The notes under the pieces were generated by a model. The model saw only the letters and a program-made list of their open reading frames with translations, had not been told where the DNA came from and did no database searches. The translations under genes and the position numbers were made by a program. Below are positions 41,438 through 51,127 of a stretch of DNA of 61,792 bases, piece by piece. The stretch covers positions 1 through 61,792 of the forward strand of contig CASFLH010000017.1 of NCBI GenBank assembly GCA_949295505.1, written 5' to 3'. How positions within the stretch are numbered: the first letter of the stretch is position 1; each line of letters starts with the position of its first letter. This stretch comes from an uncultured Spirochaetales bacterium. GTDB taxonomy: Bacteria > Spirochaetota > Spirochaetia > Sphaerochaetales > Sphaerochaetaceae.

Positions 41438-43483
41438 TCAGATATCAAGCGTCCTGACGAAGGTCGCATTCTGTTCGATGAATTCTCTTCTAGGCTCTAC
41501 ATCTTCGCCCATAAGCATAGAGAAAACCCTGTCTGCCTGTTCTGCATCCTCGAGATGAACCTTTCCGATCATTCTTGTCTCAGGATTCATAGTTGTCTCC
41601 CAGAGCTGTTCCGGATTCATCTCACCAAGACCTTTGTATCGCTGTATGGCTACCTTTGATTCATCGATTCCAGGAGCATATTCGTCGAGTATTTTTTTCT
41701 TATCGACCTCATCATATGCATAGAAGTCTTTTTTATTGATGGTGATCTTATAAAGAGGCGGCATGGCAAAATAGATATATCCAGCTTCAATGAGAGGTCT
41801 CATGTATCTGAAGAAGAATGTCAGAAGCAGCGTCCTGATATGGGATCCATCAACATCGGCATCGGCCATGATGATAATCTTATGGTAACGGGCCTTGGAG
41901 ATATCGAATGTCTTCTCCCCATCATTCTTCTTTCCTTCCTCATCCTCATCATCGAAATCACGGCCTGTATTGTTGTACCTCGTGATTCCAGCTCCTATTG
42001 TCTGGATAACAGGCTCAAGCTTGTCATTATTGAGAACTTTTGCTTCCTGCGCTTTCTCTACATTGAGCATCTTTCCCCAAAGAGGAAGAATAGCCTGGAA
42101 ACGGCTGTCCCTTCCTTGCTTTGCGGATCCACCAGCACTATCACCCTCGACAATGAAGACCTCACAACGTGCAGGATCACGCTCTGTACAATCTGCAAGC
42201 TTTCCAGGAAGTCCGCCTCCCTCAGATTTTTTCCTGATATTTTCTCTTGCTTTCCTTGCGGCTACACGCCCAAGTGCTGCATTCGTGACTTTATCGAGAA
42301 GACGGTCAATCGAATCGGGGAATTCATCAAAGTAATTCGTGAGGTTCTCATAAACAAGAGAATCCACAATACCCTTAACATTCGAGTTACCAAGCTTCAT
42401 TTTCGTCTGACCCTCGAACTGAGGATTAGGAATCTTTACTGAGATGACAGCAGTAAGACCTTCCGAGATATCAGAAGACTCAAGGCTATCAGGGTACTTC
42501 TTCATGTATTTGACGCTCTTTTTGAGCTGGTTGTTAAGGCATCTTGACAAAGCTGCCCTGAAACCGGATAGGTGCGTACCGCCTTCCCTTGTGTTGATAT
42601 TATTTACGAATGTATAGATCTTCTCATCGTATTTATCGTTGTACTGAAGAGATACTTCTACAGATACCTCATCTTTCTGGCACTCGAACGAAATAGGGTC
42701 GAAAAGAACTGTCTTATATTCGTTAAGGTACTTTACAAATGAAGAAAGACCACCTTCAGCGTGGAATGACTCACTCTTCTCGGGATCCGTCCTTCTATCA
42801 GTAATGCTTATCGTGATTCCCTTATTGAGATACGAAAGCTCCTTGAAACGGGCAGAAAGAGTATCATAGCTGAATGAATTCGGCTCCATTATCTCGAAAT
42901 CAGGAGTGAACCTTACTATTGTTCCGGTCCTGTCCGTATCGCCGATGATCTCAACATCCCCAGCGGGAATTCCCTGATGATACGTCTGCCTGTATACATG
43001 AGGTGCGCGGTGAACAGTGACTTCCATCCAGGAAGAAAGAGCATTGACACAGGATACACCGACACCATGAAGACCGCCCGAAACCTTGTACGCGTTGTGA
43101 TCGAACTTTCCTCCGGCATGAAGCTGTGTAAGAACAACCTCAAGAGAGCTCTTGCCTTCTTCAGGATGAATGTCCACAGGAATACCACGCCCATTATCCT
43201 CTACTGTGCATATCTCCCCGTCGCTGCCATTTTCCAGATACACCTTGATATCATTGCAATAACCAGCCATTGCCTCATCTATGGAGTTGTCGACAACCTC
43301 ATAGACAAGGTGATGAAGACCATCAATACCTGTAGATCCGATATACATACCAGGTCTCAGACGTACTGCTTCGAGGCCTTTAAGGACTGTGATACCGCTG
43401 GAATTGTAATCTTCGCTAGCCTTGATCTCAGCTTCTAGTTCTGCTTTATCATGACCTGCTATCTTAAGTTCTTCGTTGTCCAT
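41438..43483 (-). CDS. gyrB: DNA gyrase subunit B
   Basis: A 681-residue ATPase subunit. The GHKL domain shows [23 protein letters not shown] and [15 protein letters not shown]; the Toprim domain shows [14 protein letters not shown] and [14 protein letters not shown]; and the C-terminal [11 protein letters not shown] is present. The N-terminus is about 25 residues longer than many GyrB. GGAAGGA precedes ATG 43483. Divergence from dnaA marks the replichore switch. Confidence 0.98.
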   Translation of the reverse strand: MDNEELKIAGHDKAELEAEIKASEDYNSSGITVLKGLEAVRLRPGMYIGSTGIDGLHHLVYEVVDNSIDEAMAGYCNDIKVYLENGSDGEICTVEDNGRGIPVDIHPEEGKSSLEVVLTQLHAGGKFDHNAYKVSGGLHGVGVSCVNALSSWMEVTVHRAPHVYRQTYHQGIPAGDVEIIGDTDRTGTIVRFTPDFEIMEPNSFSYDTLSARFKELSYLNKGITISITDRRTDPEKSESFHAEGGLSSFVKYLNEYKTVLFDPISFECQKDEVSVEVSLQYNDKYDEKIYTFVNNINTREGGTHLSGFRAALSRCLNNQLKKSVKYMKKYPDSLESSDISEGLTAVISVKIPNPQFEGQTKMKLGNSNVKGIVDSLVYENLTNYFDEFPDSIDRLLDKVTNAALGRVAARKARENIRKKSEGGGLPGKLADCTERDPARCEVFIVEGDSAGGSAKQGRDSRFQAILPLWGKMLNVEKAQEAKVLNNDKLEPVIQTIGAGITRYNNTGRDFDDEDEEGKKNDGEKTFDISKARYHKIIIMADADVDGSHIRTLLLTFFFRYMRPLIEAGYIYFAMPPLYKITINKKDFYAYDEVDKKKILDEYAPGIDESKVAIQRYKGLGEMNPEQLWETTMNPETRMIGKVHLEDAEQADRVFSMLMGEDVEPRREFIEQNATFVRTLDI

Positions 43484-43577
43484 TTGATCCTTCCAGTCTG
43501 ATTCAGATATCCGTGGCTGAGACCTTATCGAGCAGGTAGGATAGTCATAGCCTTATTCGGATTTTCAATACTGATTG

Positions 43578-43607
43578 ATTATACAACTTGAAGACATTGA
43601 CTTCAAG
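43578..43607 (-). promoter_or_regulatory. gyrB promoter with overlapping inverted repeat
   Basis: On the minus strand, TTGAAG (43606-43601), a 17-bp spacer and TATAAT (43583-43578) form a promoter with a leader of about 90 nt. CTTGAAG and CTTCAAG (43587-43593 and 43601-43607) form a perfect 7-7-7 dyad that covers the -35 and spacer, a likely regulator site or supercoil-sensitive element. Confidence 0.6.
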
Positions 43608-43693
43608 TATGCCATTAAATTCAATACGTAGTATATCTCTTTATCATAAATTAATTTAAATGTGTATTGATTATGCACCTTCCAACTTCTGGC

Positions 43694-43722
43694 TTTACGG
43701 TGGTGTTACCCTTTGATATAAT
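43694..43722 (+). promoter_or_regulatory. dnaA promoter
   Basis: TTTACG (43694-43699), 17 bp and perfect TATAAT (43717-43722). The expected start is only about 3 nt before ATG 43733. Confidence 0.6.
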
Positions 43723-43732
43723 CTCCGGCAAT

Positions 43733-45079
43733 ATGGAAAACCTCAGCAGTATATGGCAGCAGGCAGCAGCGCATCTGGAAGAAACACTGCCAGAGTCTAA
43801 AAGACAGTGGATAAAGAGAATAAATTTCGAAAAAGAGGAAAACGGAAGAATGATTCTTTCGCTTTCATCAAGTTTTTACAAGGAAACGACAGAAAAGAAC
43901 TGCAAAACGGATATAGAGAACACAGTATCTGAGATAGCAGGTCATGAAATCCCTGTTGAATTCATTGTCAATACAGCAAGAAAACCTTCTCCAAGACAGG
44001 TACAGAAAGAAACAAAAAAAGAGAAAACAGAACCTGCCTCCAGAAATAACACTCTCAATAAACAGTATTCATTCGATAATTTCATTTCAGGGGATAACAG
44101 CAGCTTTGCGTTCAACGCATGCAAGGTTATAGCTCAGAATCCAGGCACATCATTCAACCCATGCTTGATTTATGGCGGAGTAGGTCTTGGAAAGACTCAT
44201 CTTCTTGAATCAATCGGAAATTATATTGATGAGCATAACCCTAAAATGAAAATCATCTACACAACTGCTGAAAGCTTTACAAATGAATTCATTGATTCTC
44301 TTCTTTCAAAAGAAAAGATATCATCATTCAAATCAAAATACAGAAATGTTGATGTTCTTCTTATCGATGATATCCATTTCCTTCAGAAGAAAGATTCTAC
44401 ACAGGAGGAGCTTTTCCACACATTCAATGAGCTTTATGACAATCATAAGCAGATAGTCCTTACCTGTGATCGTCCTATCACGGAGCTCACTGATATAACC
44501 GACAGGCTTAAGACAAGGTTCAGAAAAGGACTTAATGTTGACCTGCAGCCACCTGCATATGAGACAAGAATGGCCATTGCGATGCAGAAATGCAGGGAAA
44601 GAGGTTATCAGATAGACCAGAAAGTACTCGAATACATCTGTCAGAATATAAATACCAATGTAAGGGACCTTGAAGGCGCACTCACGACACTCAGCTCATT
44701 CGCAACACTAGTGGGAAAACCTGTGACACTTGATATAGCAAAAGAACAGCTGAAGAACTTCATAGTCACTCCTGCTATAAGGAACAGCGATATATCAATT
44801 GATAAGATAATCAGCAGTACAGCAGCCTATTTCAACGTAAAAGAGTACGATATCAAGGGTAAAAGCAGAAATAAGAACATCACTCTTGCGCGTCACATAT
44901 CTGTTTATCTGGCTTCTGAACTCACTTCATACTCACTTTCAGAAATCGGCAAGATGATGAATGGAAAAGATCATACTACAATCATGTATTCAGTCGAGAA
45001 GATAAAATCAATTCTGAATACAGATGACTCGGTAAGACAGGCAGTGAATACAATAAAAGAGGAGCTTCTGAACAACTGA
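43733..45079 (+). CDS. dnaA: Chromosomal replication initiator DnaA
   Basis: A 448-residue initiator. Domain I starts MENLSSIWQQAAAHLEE. Domain III has Walker A GGVGLGKTHLLES, Walker B VDVLLIDDIHFL and sensor TCDRPITELTDITDRLKTRF. Domain IV has the DnaA-box-binding signature GKDHTTIMYSVEKI. The longer frame back to 43667 spans the promoter, so ATG 43733 is chosen. No ribosome binding site precedes it, so translation is probably leaderless. Confidence 0.97.
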   Translation: MENLSSIWQQAAAHLEETLPESKRQWIKRINFEKEENGRMILSLSSSFYKETTEKNCKTDIENTVSEIAGHEIPVEFIVNTARKPSPRQVQKETKKEKTEPASRNNTLNKQYSFDNFISGDNSSFAFNACKVIAQNPGTSFNPCLIYGGVGLGKTHLLESIGNYIDEHNPKMKIIYTTAESFTNEFIDSLLSKEKISSFKSKYRNVDVLLIDDIHFLQKKDSTQEELFHTFNELYDNHKQIVLTCDRPITELTDITDRLKTRFRKGLNVDLQPPAYETRMAIAMQKCRERGYQIDQKVLEYICQNINTNVRDLEGALTTLSSFATLVGKPVTLDIAKEQLKNFIVTPAIRNSDISIDKIISSTAAYFNVKEYDIKGKSRNKNITLARHISVYLASELTSYSLSEIGKMMNGKDHTTIMYSVEKIKSILNTDDSVRQAVNTIKEELLNN

Positions 45080-45080
45080 G

Positions 45081-45355
45081 TTTTCCACAATCGGTGGAAA
45101 AACCCTGTGGAAAAACAGTGGAAAAGCTGTTTAAAGCATCTGGAAAAAATGTGGATGAATTCAATGTTTTCCACAGCGTGATGCAGCAAGTGCGCAATGC
45201 TGTGGAAAAGTAATGTTAACACAAGCATTTATCCACATTTTTATCCACAGGATAAATTATTATAAAACAATAAAATAATATGAGTTTTCCACATTTCCGC
45301 GACTCTTACTATTATTACTGCACTTATTTTATGATATATTAATAAACAATAAAGG
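45081..45355. other. Predicted replication origin (oriC): DnaA-box array and AT-rich element
   Basis: The dnaA-dnaN gap contains about ten DnaA boxes. Two are perfect TTATCCACA (45229, 45241). TTTTCCACA or its complement occurs at 45081, 45106, 45167, 45201 and 45285, with near matches at 45093, 45117 and 45150. AT-rich tracts at 45250-45284 and 45306-45355 are candidate unwinding elements. Gene orientation flips just to the left. Confidence 0.85.
45332..45340 (+). promoter_or_regulatory. Extended -10 of dnaN
   Basis: TGATATATT (45332-45340), with TTATTA 17 bp upstream, precedes the AAAGGAG ribosome binding site of dnaN. Confidence 0.45.
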
Positions 45356-45365
45356 AGAGACTGCT

Positions 45366-46475
45366 GTGAAATTCGTATGCCAGTCCAGTGTTCTGAGAGC
45401 CGAAATAGAACTTGCAAACAGCTTTGCCAGCTCTAAGAATTCACTATCAATATCAAGCAATGTTCTTCTGGAAGCAAATAATGATGCTCTTACGATAAAA
45501 GCATCTGATCAGAAAATGGGATTCTCATCCATTGTCCCCGTATCGATAATGGTACCAGGAGCGACGACAGTTTACTGTGAAAAGCTGTCACAGCTGCTGA
45601 AGAACATTCCTGAAACAGAAATAGAAGTATCTGAGGAAAATGGCAATCTTACGATAAAGCCGTCTGATGGCGGTGATTCATTCCTTATCAATATAAAGAC
45701 TATTGAGGCATCTAAGTTTCCAGAGATGATGCAGATTGATGAATCGCTTTATTTCTCTCTTACCCAGCGTGATTTCTTTGATATGGTGGATAAGACTTCA
45801 TTTGCTGTCGCTGATGAGGACTCAAGGCATTTTCTGACTGGCGTGTATATGGAAAAGAAAGATGATAATCTTGTCCTTGTTGCTACTGATGGCAAGAGGC
45901 TTTCATATGTATGCCGTCATTTTGAACAGAACATACCTGATTTCATTCCAGCAATCATACCGACAAAATTTCTTTCACTCATGAAGTCAATCGGAACAGG
46001 TGAAGGTCTATTCTCAATTGGTGTGAAAGAAGGATTCATATTCTCTGAAATAGGGAACAGGACTATCTATTCAGGGCTTATCCAGGGTCCTTATCCTGCA
46101 TATGAGAAAGTTATCCCAAAGGGGCTTATCAATACATGCGTTCTTAAAAAGGAAGATGCTGAGAAAGCAATATCCCTTATATCCATTCTCGTTGAAAGCA
46201 AGTCCAAGAGACTTTACATAGATCTTTCTGAGAATAAGATAACATTCTCAAGTGAGAATACTGACTTTGGTGAAAGCAAGCAGTCGGTTCCTGCTGCATA
46301 TTCAGGGCCTGATGTTAGAATGTCATTCAATTGTCAGCTTCTTCTTACACCTATCAAGAAGATGGACTCTGAATATATGAAGATAATGTTCAACAAACCA
46401 TCATCGGCTATGATATTCACATCAGAACCTGAGAAAGATTATCTTTTTGTTCTGATGCCTATGCAGATACAGTGA
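45366..46475 (+). CDS. dnaN: DNA polymerase III sliding clamp (beta subunit)
   Basis: A 369-residue three-domain ring protein. It starts with GTG, MKFVCQSSVLRAEIELA, after AAAGGAG. Typical strands IKASDQKMGFSS and RHFLTGVYMEKKDDNLVLVATDGKRLSYV, and the C-terminus LFVLMPMQIQ (cleft residues), identify the clamp. Its stop overlaps the recF GTG. Confidence 0.97.
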   Translation: MKFVCQSSVLRAEIELANSFASSKNSLSISSNVLLEANNDALTIKASDQKMGFSSIVPVSIMVPGATTVYCEKLSQLLKNIPETEIEVSEENGNLTIKPSDGGDSFLINIKTIEASKFPEMMQIDESLYFSLTQRDFFDMVDKTSFAVADEDSRHFLTGVYMEKKDDNLVLVATDGKRLSYVCRHFEQNIPDFIPAIIPTKFLSLMKSIGTGEGLFSIGVKEGFIFSEIGNRTIYSGLIQGPYPAYEKVIPKGLINTCVLKKEDAEKAISLISILVESKSKRLYIDLSENKITFSSENTDFGESKQSVPAAYSGPDVRMSFNCQLLLTPIKKMDSEYMKIMFNKPSSAMIFTSEPEKDYLFVLMPMQIQ

Positions 46476-47560
46476 GATTCATTTCTGTATCAATAAACAA
46501 TTTCAGAAATATATCCTCCGTTGATCTTGATCTTGATGCGGAGGATATTGTTCTTACCGGCATCAATGGCCAGGGAAAGACTAATTTTCTTGAATCAATA
46601 TATACGTTATGCTATGGATCCTCTTTCAGGACAAATCATCTTAGGGAAGCAATAAAGCATGGAACTGATGGTTTCTCGCTTTCCGCTGTCGCGGAAAATG
46701 ACAATGGTATAAGGGAAAGGCTGGTAGTATCACTATCAGAAGGAAAGAGGAAAATATCCATCGACAACAAGGAAGTCAATGACAGAAGAAACCTTATATA
46801 TAGTTTTCCGTGCATAGTTTTCTCTCATGATGATATCCTGTTTGTAAAAGGAGAACCTGAGAACAGAAGAAGGTTCTTTGATCAGATGATGAGTCTCTAT
46901 TCTCCTTTTTTCTTTGATTCTCTTCGTTCATATAGAGCTATTCTCATGCAGCGCAATGCTGCTGTGAAGCAGAAGGATAAATCACTTATAAGTCTTTATG
47001 ATAGCAGACTGGCATCATACGGTCTTGAGCTGATGAAGGAAAGAGCCGAGGCCGTATATGGTTTCAATGTCATATTCCCTGAACTTTTCAGAAGAATATC
47101 CGAGACGGATATGAATATAACAGTGAAATACCAGCCCTCGTGGGGAGCAATGGATAAAGAAGATGAGATAGTATCATATCTTGAGGAGAATACTGAGCGT
47201 GATATCATATTATCCACGACTACAAGCGGTCCTCATCGTGACAGATTCACAGTTATGTGTGATGGTGTACCGTTCTCATCCATTGGATCAACTGGTCAGA
47301 TAAGACTTGCATCAATACTTTTCCGCATAGCAGAAGCTGAATATTTCTCTTCAAAGACAGGCAAAAAACCATTATTGCTTATTGATGATGTATTGCTTGA
47401 GCTTGATGGTAAGAAAAGAGGTCTTGTTCTTGAATCGCTGCCATCATATTCCCAGGCTTTCTATACATTCCTGCCAAATGAAAGCTATTTTTCATCGAGA
47501 AGGGATAATGCTTTATCATATAAAGCAGTTAATGGAGAATTCATCATTGATAGAGGTTAA
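46472..47560 (+). CDS. recF: DNA replication and repair protein RecF
   Basis: A 362-residue SMC-like ATPase that acts with RecO/RecR at gaps. It begins RFISVSINNFRNISSVDL, has Walker A GINGQGKTNFLES and the signature region TTSGPHRDRF, and Walker B LLLIDDVLLELD. It uses a GTG start and a four-base GTGA overlap with dnaN. Confidence 0.96.
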   Translation: MRFISVSINNFRNISSVDLDLDAEDIVLTGINGQGKTNFLESIYTLCYGSSFRTNHLREAIKHGTDGFSLSAVAENDNGIRERLVVSLSEGKRKISIDNKEVNDRRNLIYSFPCIVFSHDDILFVKGEPENRRRFFDQMMSLYSPFFFDSLRSYRAILMQRNAAVKQKDKSLISLYDSRLASYGLELMKERAEAVYGFNVIFPELFRRISETDMNITVKYQPSWGAMDKEDEIVSYLEENTERDIILSTTTSGPHRDRFTVMCDGVPFSSIGSTGQIRLASILFRIAEAEYFSSKTGKKPLLLIDDVLLELDGKKRGLVLESLPSYSQAFYTFLPNESYFSSRRDNALSYKAVNGEFIIDRG

Positions 47561-47828
47561 GGAAATAAAGGATCTTGTCAGGGAATATGTGGATAAGACA
47601 GTTTCTCCTGATTTACGCTGTCATCGTGAATGGCCTCTTATAGCTGGGGATAATCTTCGTAGAGTTACATCATTTGCACGCATGGATGGAAATACCATAT
47701 GCATATATGCAAAAGGGTCATCTGCAAGGACAAGAGTAATGCTTGAGAAAAGAAGGATCATCAGTGATTTCAATAAGCGTTTTCCTGATATGATGGCTGA
47801 TGACATAAGAATTCTGAGACTCCAGTGA
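47532..47828 (+). CDS. DUF721/DciA-like protein (predicted helicase loader or operator)
   Basis: A 98-residue DUF721 protein: MENSSLIEVKEIKDLVREYV, then WPLIAGDNLRRVTSFARMDGNTICIYAKGSSARTRVML. DciA proteins help load DnaB in bacteria without DnaC, and lie after recF. It overlaps recF by 29 nt without a ribosome binding site. The helicase-loader role is inference from family and position. Confidence 0.8.
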   Translation: MENSSLIEVKEIKDLVREYVDKTVSPDLRCHREWPLIAGDNLRRVTSFARMDGNTICIYAKGSSARTRVMLEKRRIISDFNKRFPDMMADDIRILRLQ

Positions 47829-47850
47829 ATCAATACAGGAATAATATGGG

Positions 47851-47879
47851 TTGACCTGTGATGCTGTGTTTGCTAGAAT
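47851..47879 (+). promoter_or_regulatory. rpmH promoter
   Basis: TTGACC (47851-47856), 17 bp and TAGAAT (47874-47879) lie 73 bp upstream of rpmH. Confidence 0.7.
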
Positions 47880-47952
47880 CACATAATTGGGCGTAAAGGC
47901 AGCCATAATCTGATATTAACCGCTTTATAGCGATGGATTTGGAGTATATCAA

Positions 47953-48120
47953 ATGAGTAACAAAGGCAAGAGAACCTATCATCCAAGCAAGATGAAGAGG
48001 ACAAGGAAGTTCGGTTTCCGTGCAAGAATGGCCACCAAGGGTGGACGTCTCGTGCTTGCTCGCCGCAGAGCTAAGGGCAGACACAGCCTCACAGCTAGCG
48101 ATGAGAAGAAGCCTTACTAA
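47953..48120 (+). CDS. rpmH: 50S ribosomal protein L34
   Basis: A 55-residue basic protein too short for most gene finders. The family core [20 protein letters not shown] and [17 protein letters not shown] is intact. About 8 extra residues (TASDEKKPY region) extend the C-terminus. GGAG precedes ATG 47953. The last 20 nt overlap rnpA in another frame. Confidence 0.95.
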   Translation: MSNKGKRTYHPSKMKRTRKFGFRARMATKGGRLVLARRRAKGRHSLTASDEKKPY

Positions 48121-48463
48121 GACAGAGATCATCAGAAAAAAAGAAGAAATCAATCGCATTTTCAGGCAGGGTAAATCATTTTCCTGCAGGGGAATGCGAT
48201 TAATCAGTCTTAGCAACAATCTGGGTTTTGACCGTATCATAGTTATTCCGGCGAAGCATTTCGGCAATTCTGTCGAGCGCAATAAAGCGCGGCGCAGAGC
48301 CAAAGAGGTTTTCCGCAATTATGATGGAAGGATAAGCCTGGATAATCCAATGGAAGATGAAGGACGGGATTTTGTTCTTGTCCTGTATCCTGGTAAGGTT
48401 TCCACCTTTTCCTTGCTTGAGTCCGGCTTCTTGGAGCTTCTGGACAGGTCAAGGCGGAAATAG
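48101..48463 (+). CDS. rnpA: Ribonuclease P protein component
   Basis: A 120-residue cofactor of the tRNA 5'-processing ribozyme. It has the start [14 protein letters not shown], the central FRQGKSFSC, and the RNR motif [16 protein letters not shown]. It starts inside rpmH. The catalytic RNA is not in this window. yidD, which usually follows, is absent. Confidence 0.93.
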   Translation: MRRSLTKTEIIRKKEEINRIFRQGKSFSCRGMRLISLSNNLGFDRIIVIPAKHFGNSVERNKARRRAKEVFRNYDGRISLDNPMEDEGRDFVLVLYPGKVSTFSLLESGFLELLDRSRRK

Positions 48464-48541
48464 TTCCTATTCTTTCTCATCAGCAGAGATTTCCTATTCC
48501 AGCTTCCGGATACATATCTTTCCATCATTCAAGGAGAAGAG

Positions 48542-50332
48542 ATGGATAGGAATACCATCATTGCGATTGTTTTGTCCGTTATAGTCATTACAGTGGGAAT
48601 GACTATCCAGACAGCCTTCTTTCCACCGGAGATTCCTTCTGCTGAATCAGGAACATCGGTGGTTGAGACAATTGATGCATCGCTGCCTGAAGCTTCGGGC
48701 AGTCATATAGAAGCAGTAGGAACGGATCCTGATTCAACGCCATTTACAGTTTCAGCAGGTGCATATTCAATAACATTCGATCCAGAAGGTGCTTCGGTAT
48801 CTTCTATAAAGCTCAATGAGCATCTTGATAATGGAGAGCCTGTTGAGCTTCTTTTCAAGGATGCTGATGATGAGAATGCATTCATGCTTTATGCTGGAGG
48901 TGACATAACCCAGCCGATAGATGCTGTATTCAGCCATAGTGAAAGCGTAAATTCCAATGGCCTGAATATTGTTTCCTTCACAAGGGATTTCATCACAGAT
49001 GACGGAAAGCCATTCACCATCAACAAGCAGTTTGCTATTCCTGATAACGGCGAGTATATGATTCAGCTTTCAGTCAGGATAAGCACTCCTGATGGATCCC
49101 CGGTTCCTCTTAATGTCTCATCTGATATGTATACCATTTCTGTTGGTCCTCAGATTGGTCCCGCTTTCGAGTCAATATCCAATAACTATGATTACAGAAG
49201 GGTATCGGTACGCTATGACGGCAAAGGCAGAAGCGATGCCAGATTCAGTGATGGCCTTTTCGTAGCAGATGAGGACAAGAGTGTTGACTGGATGTCTATC
49301 GCAGGAAAGTATTTTGCGTTCATTCTCATCCCTGGTAATAATGTAACGATATCCTCATCACAGGCAATTCAGTTATCAAATGAGACAGGAGTAACACAGG
49401 AGGATATCATTTATTTGTCCCGCAGTGCCTCTGGAGAGTCATCTGTGCAGGATATGTATTCCTTCTATGCGGGTCCTAAGGTCAAGAATAATCTTTCCAT
49501 TTATGACAATGCTGATGAGAACATTTTCCGTATTGAAGGACATGAGCTCACAGCGATAATAGATGGAAGCTGGCTTTCCTGGCTTGAGAATATACTTAAC
49601 TGGATTCTTCAGCTTTTCTATAAGGCCATTCCGAATTATGGTGTTGCTATCATACTCCTCACAATTCTTATCAAGCTGCTCCTGCAGCCGCTTGCAAAGA
49701 AGGGACTTGATTCCACAGCCAAGATGAGTGCGCTTACACCTAAGATCAATGAGATCAAGGAAAAATATCCTGATGATCCTGAGGCACAGAATGCTGCGAT
49801 GGCAAAGCTGTATAAGGAAGAGAAGATAAATCCTATGGGATCATGTCTGCCGATGCTTATCCAGTTCCCGATATTCATTGCCCTTTACGGACTTCTGAAT
49901 ACGAATTTCGATCTGCGCGGTTCCATGTTCATTCCTGGGTGGATACCTGATCTCTCTATTCCTGATACGATATTCACTCTTCCATTCTCTATTCCGCTTC
50001 TCGGTGCACAGGTTCATATACTTCCGATTCTCTACACTATCTCCATGATTTTCTCGATGAAGATAACGCAGACAGGGTCGCAGGCAGGAGCAGGATCACA
50101 GGCTGGAATGATGAAGTTCATGACATATGGTATGCCTCTTATTTTCTTCTTCGTTATGTATAACGCACCATCAGGTCTGCTTCTTTACTGGTCAACTGTC
50201 AATGTCATCTCAATAGGACAGCAGGTATTCGTAAACAGAAAGAAGAAGAATACATATGCAGAGGAAATCGCTGAGAGGGATGCCGAGAAGCATGCCAAGA
50301 AAGAGGCAAAGAGAAAGAACAGGAGAAAATAA
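48542..50332 (+). CDS. yidC: Membrane protein insertase YidC
   Basis: A 596-residue inner-membrane insertase. It has an N-terminal helix, a large periplasmic beta-rich domain (about residues 40-340) as in Gram-negative bacteria, then the catalytic 5-helix core (LNWILQLFYKAIPNYGVAIILLT, MGSCLPMLIQFPIFIALYGLL). It ends in a Lys/Arg-rich tail. AAGGAG precedes ATG 48542. It inserts proteins with or without SecYEG. Confidence 0.96.
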   Translation: MDRNTIIAIVLSVIVITVGMTIQTAFFPPEIPSAESGTSVVETIDASLPEASGSHIEAVGTDPDSTPFTVSAGAYSITFDPEGASVSSIKLNEHLDNGEPVELLFKDADDENAFMLYAGGDITQPIDAVFSHSESVNSNGLNIVSFTRDFITDDGKPFTINKQFAIPDNGEYMIQLSVRISTPDGSPVPLNVSSDMYTISVGPQIGPAFESISNNYDYRRVSVRYDGKGRSDARFSDGLFVADEDKSVDWMSIAGKYFAFILIPGNNVTISSSQAIQLSNETGVTQEDIIYLSRSASGESSVQDMYSFYAGPKVKNNLSIYDNADENIFRIEGHELTAIIDGSWLSWLENILNWILQLFYKAIPNYGVAIILLTILIKLLLQPLAKKGLDSTAKMSALTPKINEIKEKYPDDPEAQNAAMAKLYKEEKINPMGSCLPMLIQFPIFIALYGLLNTNFDLRGSMFIPGWIPDLSIPDTIFTLPFSIPLLGAQVHILPILYTISMIFSMKITQTGSQAGAGSQAGMMKFMTYGMPLIFFFVMYNAPSGLLLYWSTVNVISIGQQVFVNRKKKNTYAEEIAERDAEKHAKKEAKRKNRRK

Positions 50333-51033
50333 TGCAGAAAGAATATGAAGGAAGAACCGAGCAGGAAGCGATAGACAAAGCTATCAGGGAACTCGGACTT
50401 GATCGTGATCAGTTTGATGTCGAGGTAATCGAGAAGGAGAAAAAAGGTCTCTTCAGAAAGGGAAACGTCAGAATCAGGGTCTATTATGGCAGTGATTCCA
50501 ATGCTGATGACAATACTGAAGACTATGATGATGAGGATTCTGAGCCTGCAGAGACCGAAGAGGATCGCAATCCTGAGCCACAGAATGATAATGAGAGGAA
50601 AATCCTTGAATTTCTTGATACCCTTATCATGAAGATGGGGTATACGGGAAAATCGTCTATTTCATTCAGAAGGGATTCGAAGATAGGTCTTAACATCGAA
50701 AGTGATGATTCATCTATCATTATTGGTCGTAAAGGCAAGAATCTCGATGCAATCCAGCTTATCACCAATGTGTATGCCGGTAATCTTGATCCGGATATCA
50801 AGGTAGTGATTGACAGTGAGAATTACAGGATGAGACATGAGGAACAGATTATCCGTACTGCATATAGGACAGCTGCTGATGTAAGACGTACAGGAAGGTC
50901 GCGTCTTCTTGATCCTATGAATCCTTTTGAGAGAAGACTTGTCCATACAGCACTTAATGATTTCGATGGTGTTGAGACAAAAAGCGAAGGAGAAGGCCTT
51001 TACAAGCAAGTGAGAATTCTTCCTAAGAAATGA
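50332..51033 (+). CDS. khpB: RNA-binding protein KhpB/Jag (Jag-N, KH, R3H domains)
   Basis: A 233-residue RNA-binding protein. It has an N-terminal Jag-N domain (YEGRTEQEAIDKAIRELGL), an acidic Asp/Glu linker at about residues 60-85, a KH domain with IIIGRKGKNLDAIQLI (GxxG), and an R3H domain (NPFERRLVHTALNDFDGVETKSEGEG). It works with YidC-linked regulation of cell elongation in other bacteria. Its ATG overlaps the yidC stop by one base. Confidence 0.93.
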   Translation: MQKEYEGRTEQEAIDKAIRELGLDRDQFDVEVIEKEKKGLFRKGNVRIRVYYGSDSNADDNTEDYDDEDSEPAETEEDRNPEPQNDNERKILEFLDTLIMKMGYTGKSSISFRRDSKIGLNIESDDSSIIIGRKGKNLDAIQLITNVYAGNLDPDIKVVIDSENYRMRHEEQIIRTAYRTAADVRRTGRSRLLDPMNPFERRLVHTALNDFDGVETKSEGEGLYKQVRILPKK

Positions 51034-51039
51034 GGTATC

Positions 51040-51067
51040 GCTCCGGTTTAATCCCGGAGCATTTTTA
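51040..51067 (+). terminator. Terminator after khpB
   Basis: GCTCCGG (51040-51046) and CCGGAGC (51054-51060) form a 7-bp stem, then ATTTTTATT. The perR -35 begins right after it. Confidence 0.85.
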
Positions 51068-51096
51068 TTGACATTTTATTTTAGTAATGATACTTT
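51068..51096 (+). promoter_or_regulatory. perR-rubrerythrin promoter
   Basis: Perfect TTGACA (51068-51073), 17 bp and a weak TACTTT (51091-51096) place the start near 51103. Confidence 0.5.
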
Positions 51097-51098
51097 GT

Positions 51099-51113
51099 TG
51101 ATAACAATTATTA
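51099..51113. promoter_or_regulatory. Candidate PerR/Fur-type box
   Basis: TGATAACAATTATTA matches the PerR consensus TTATAATTATTATAA at 11 of 15 positions and covers the predicted transcription start, consistent with autoregulation. Confidence 0.5.
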
Positions 51114-51127
51114 ATAAGGATAGATTG

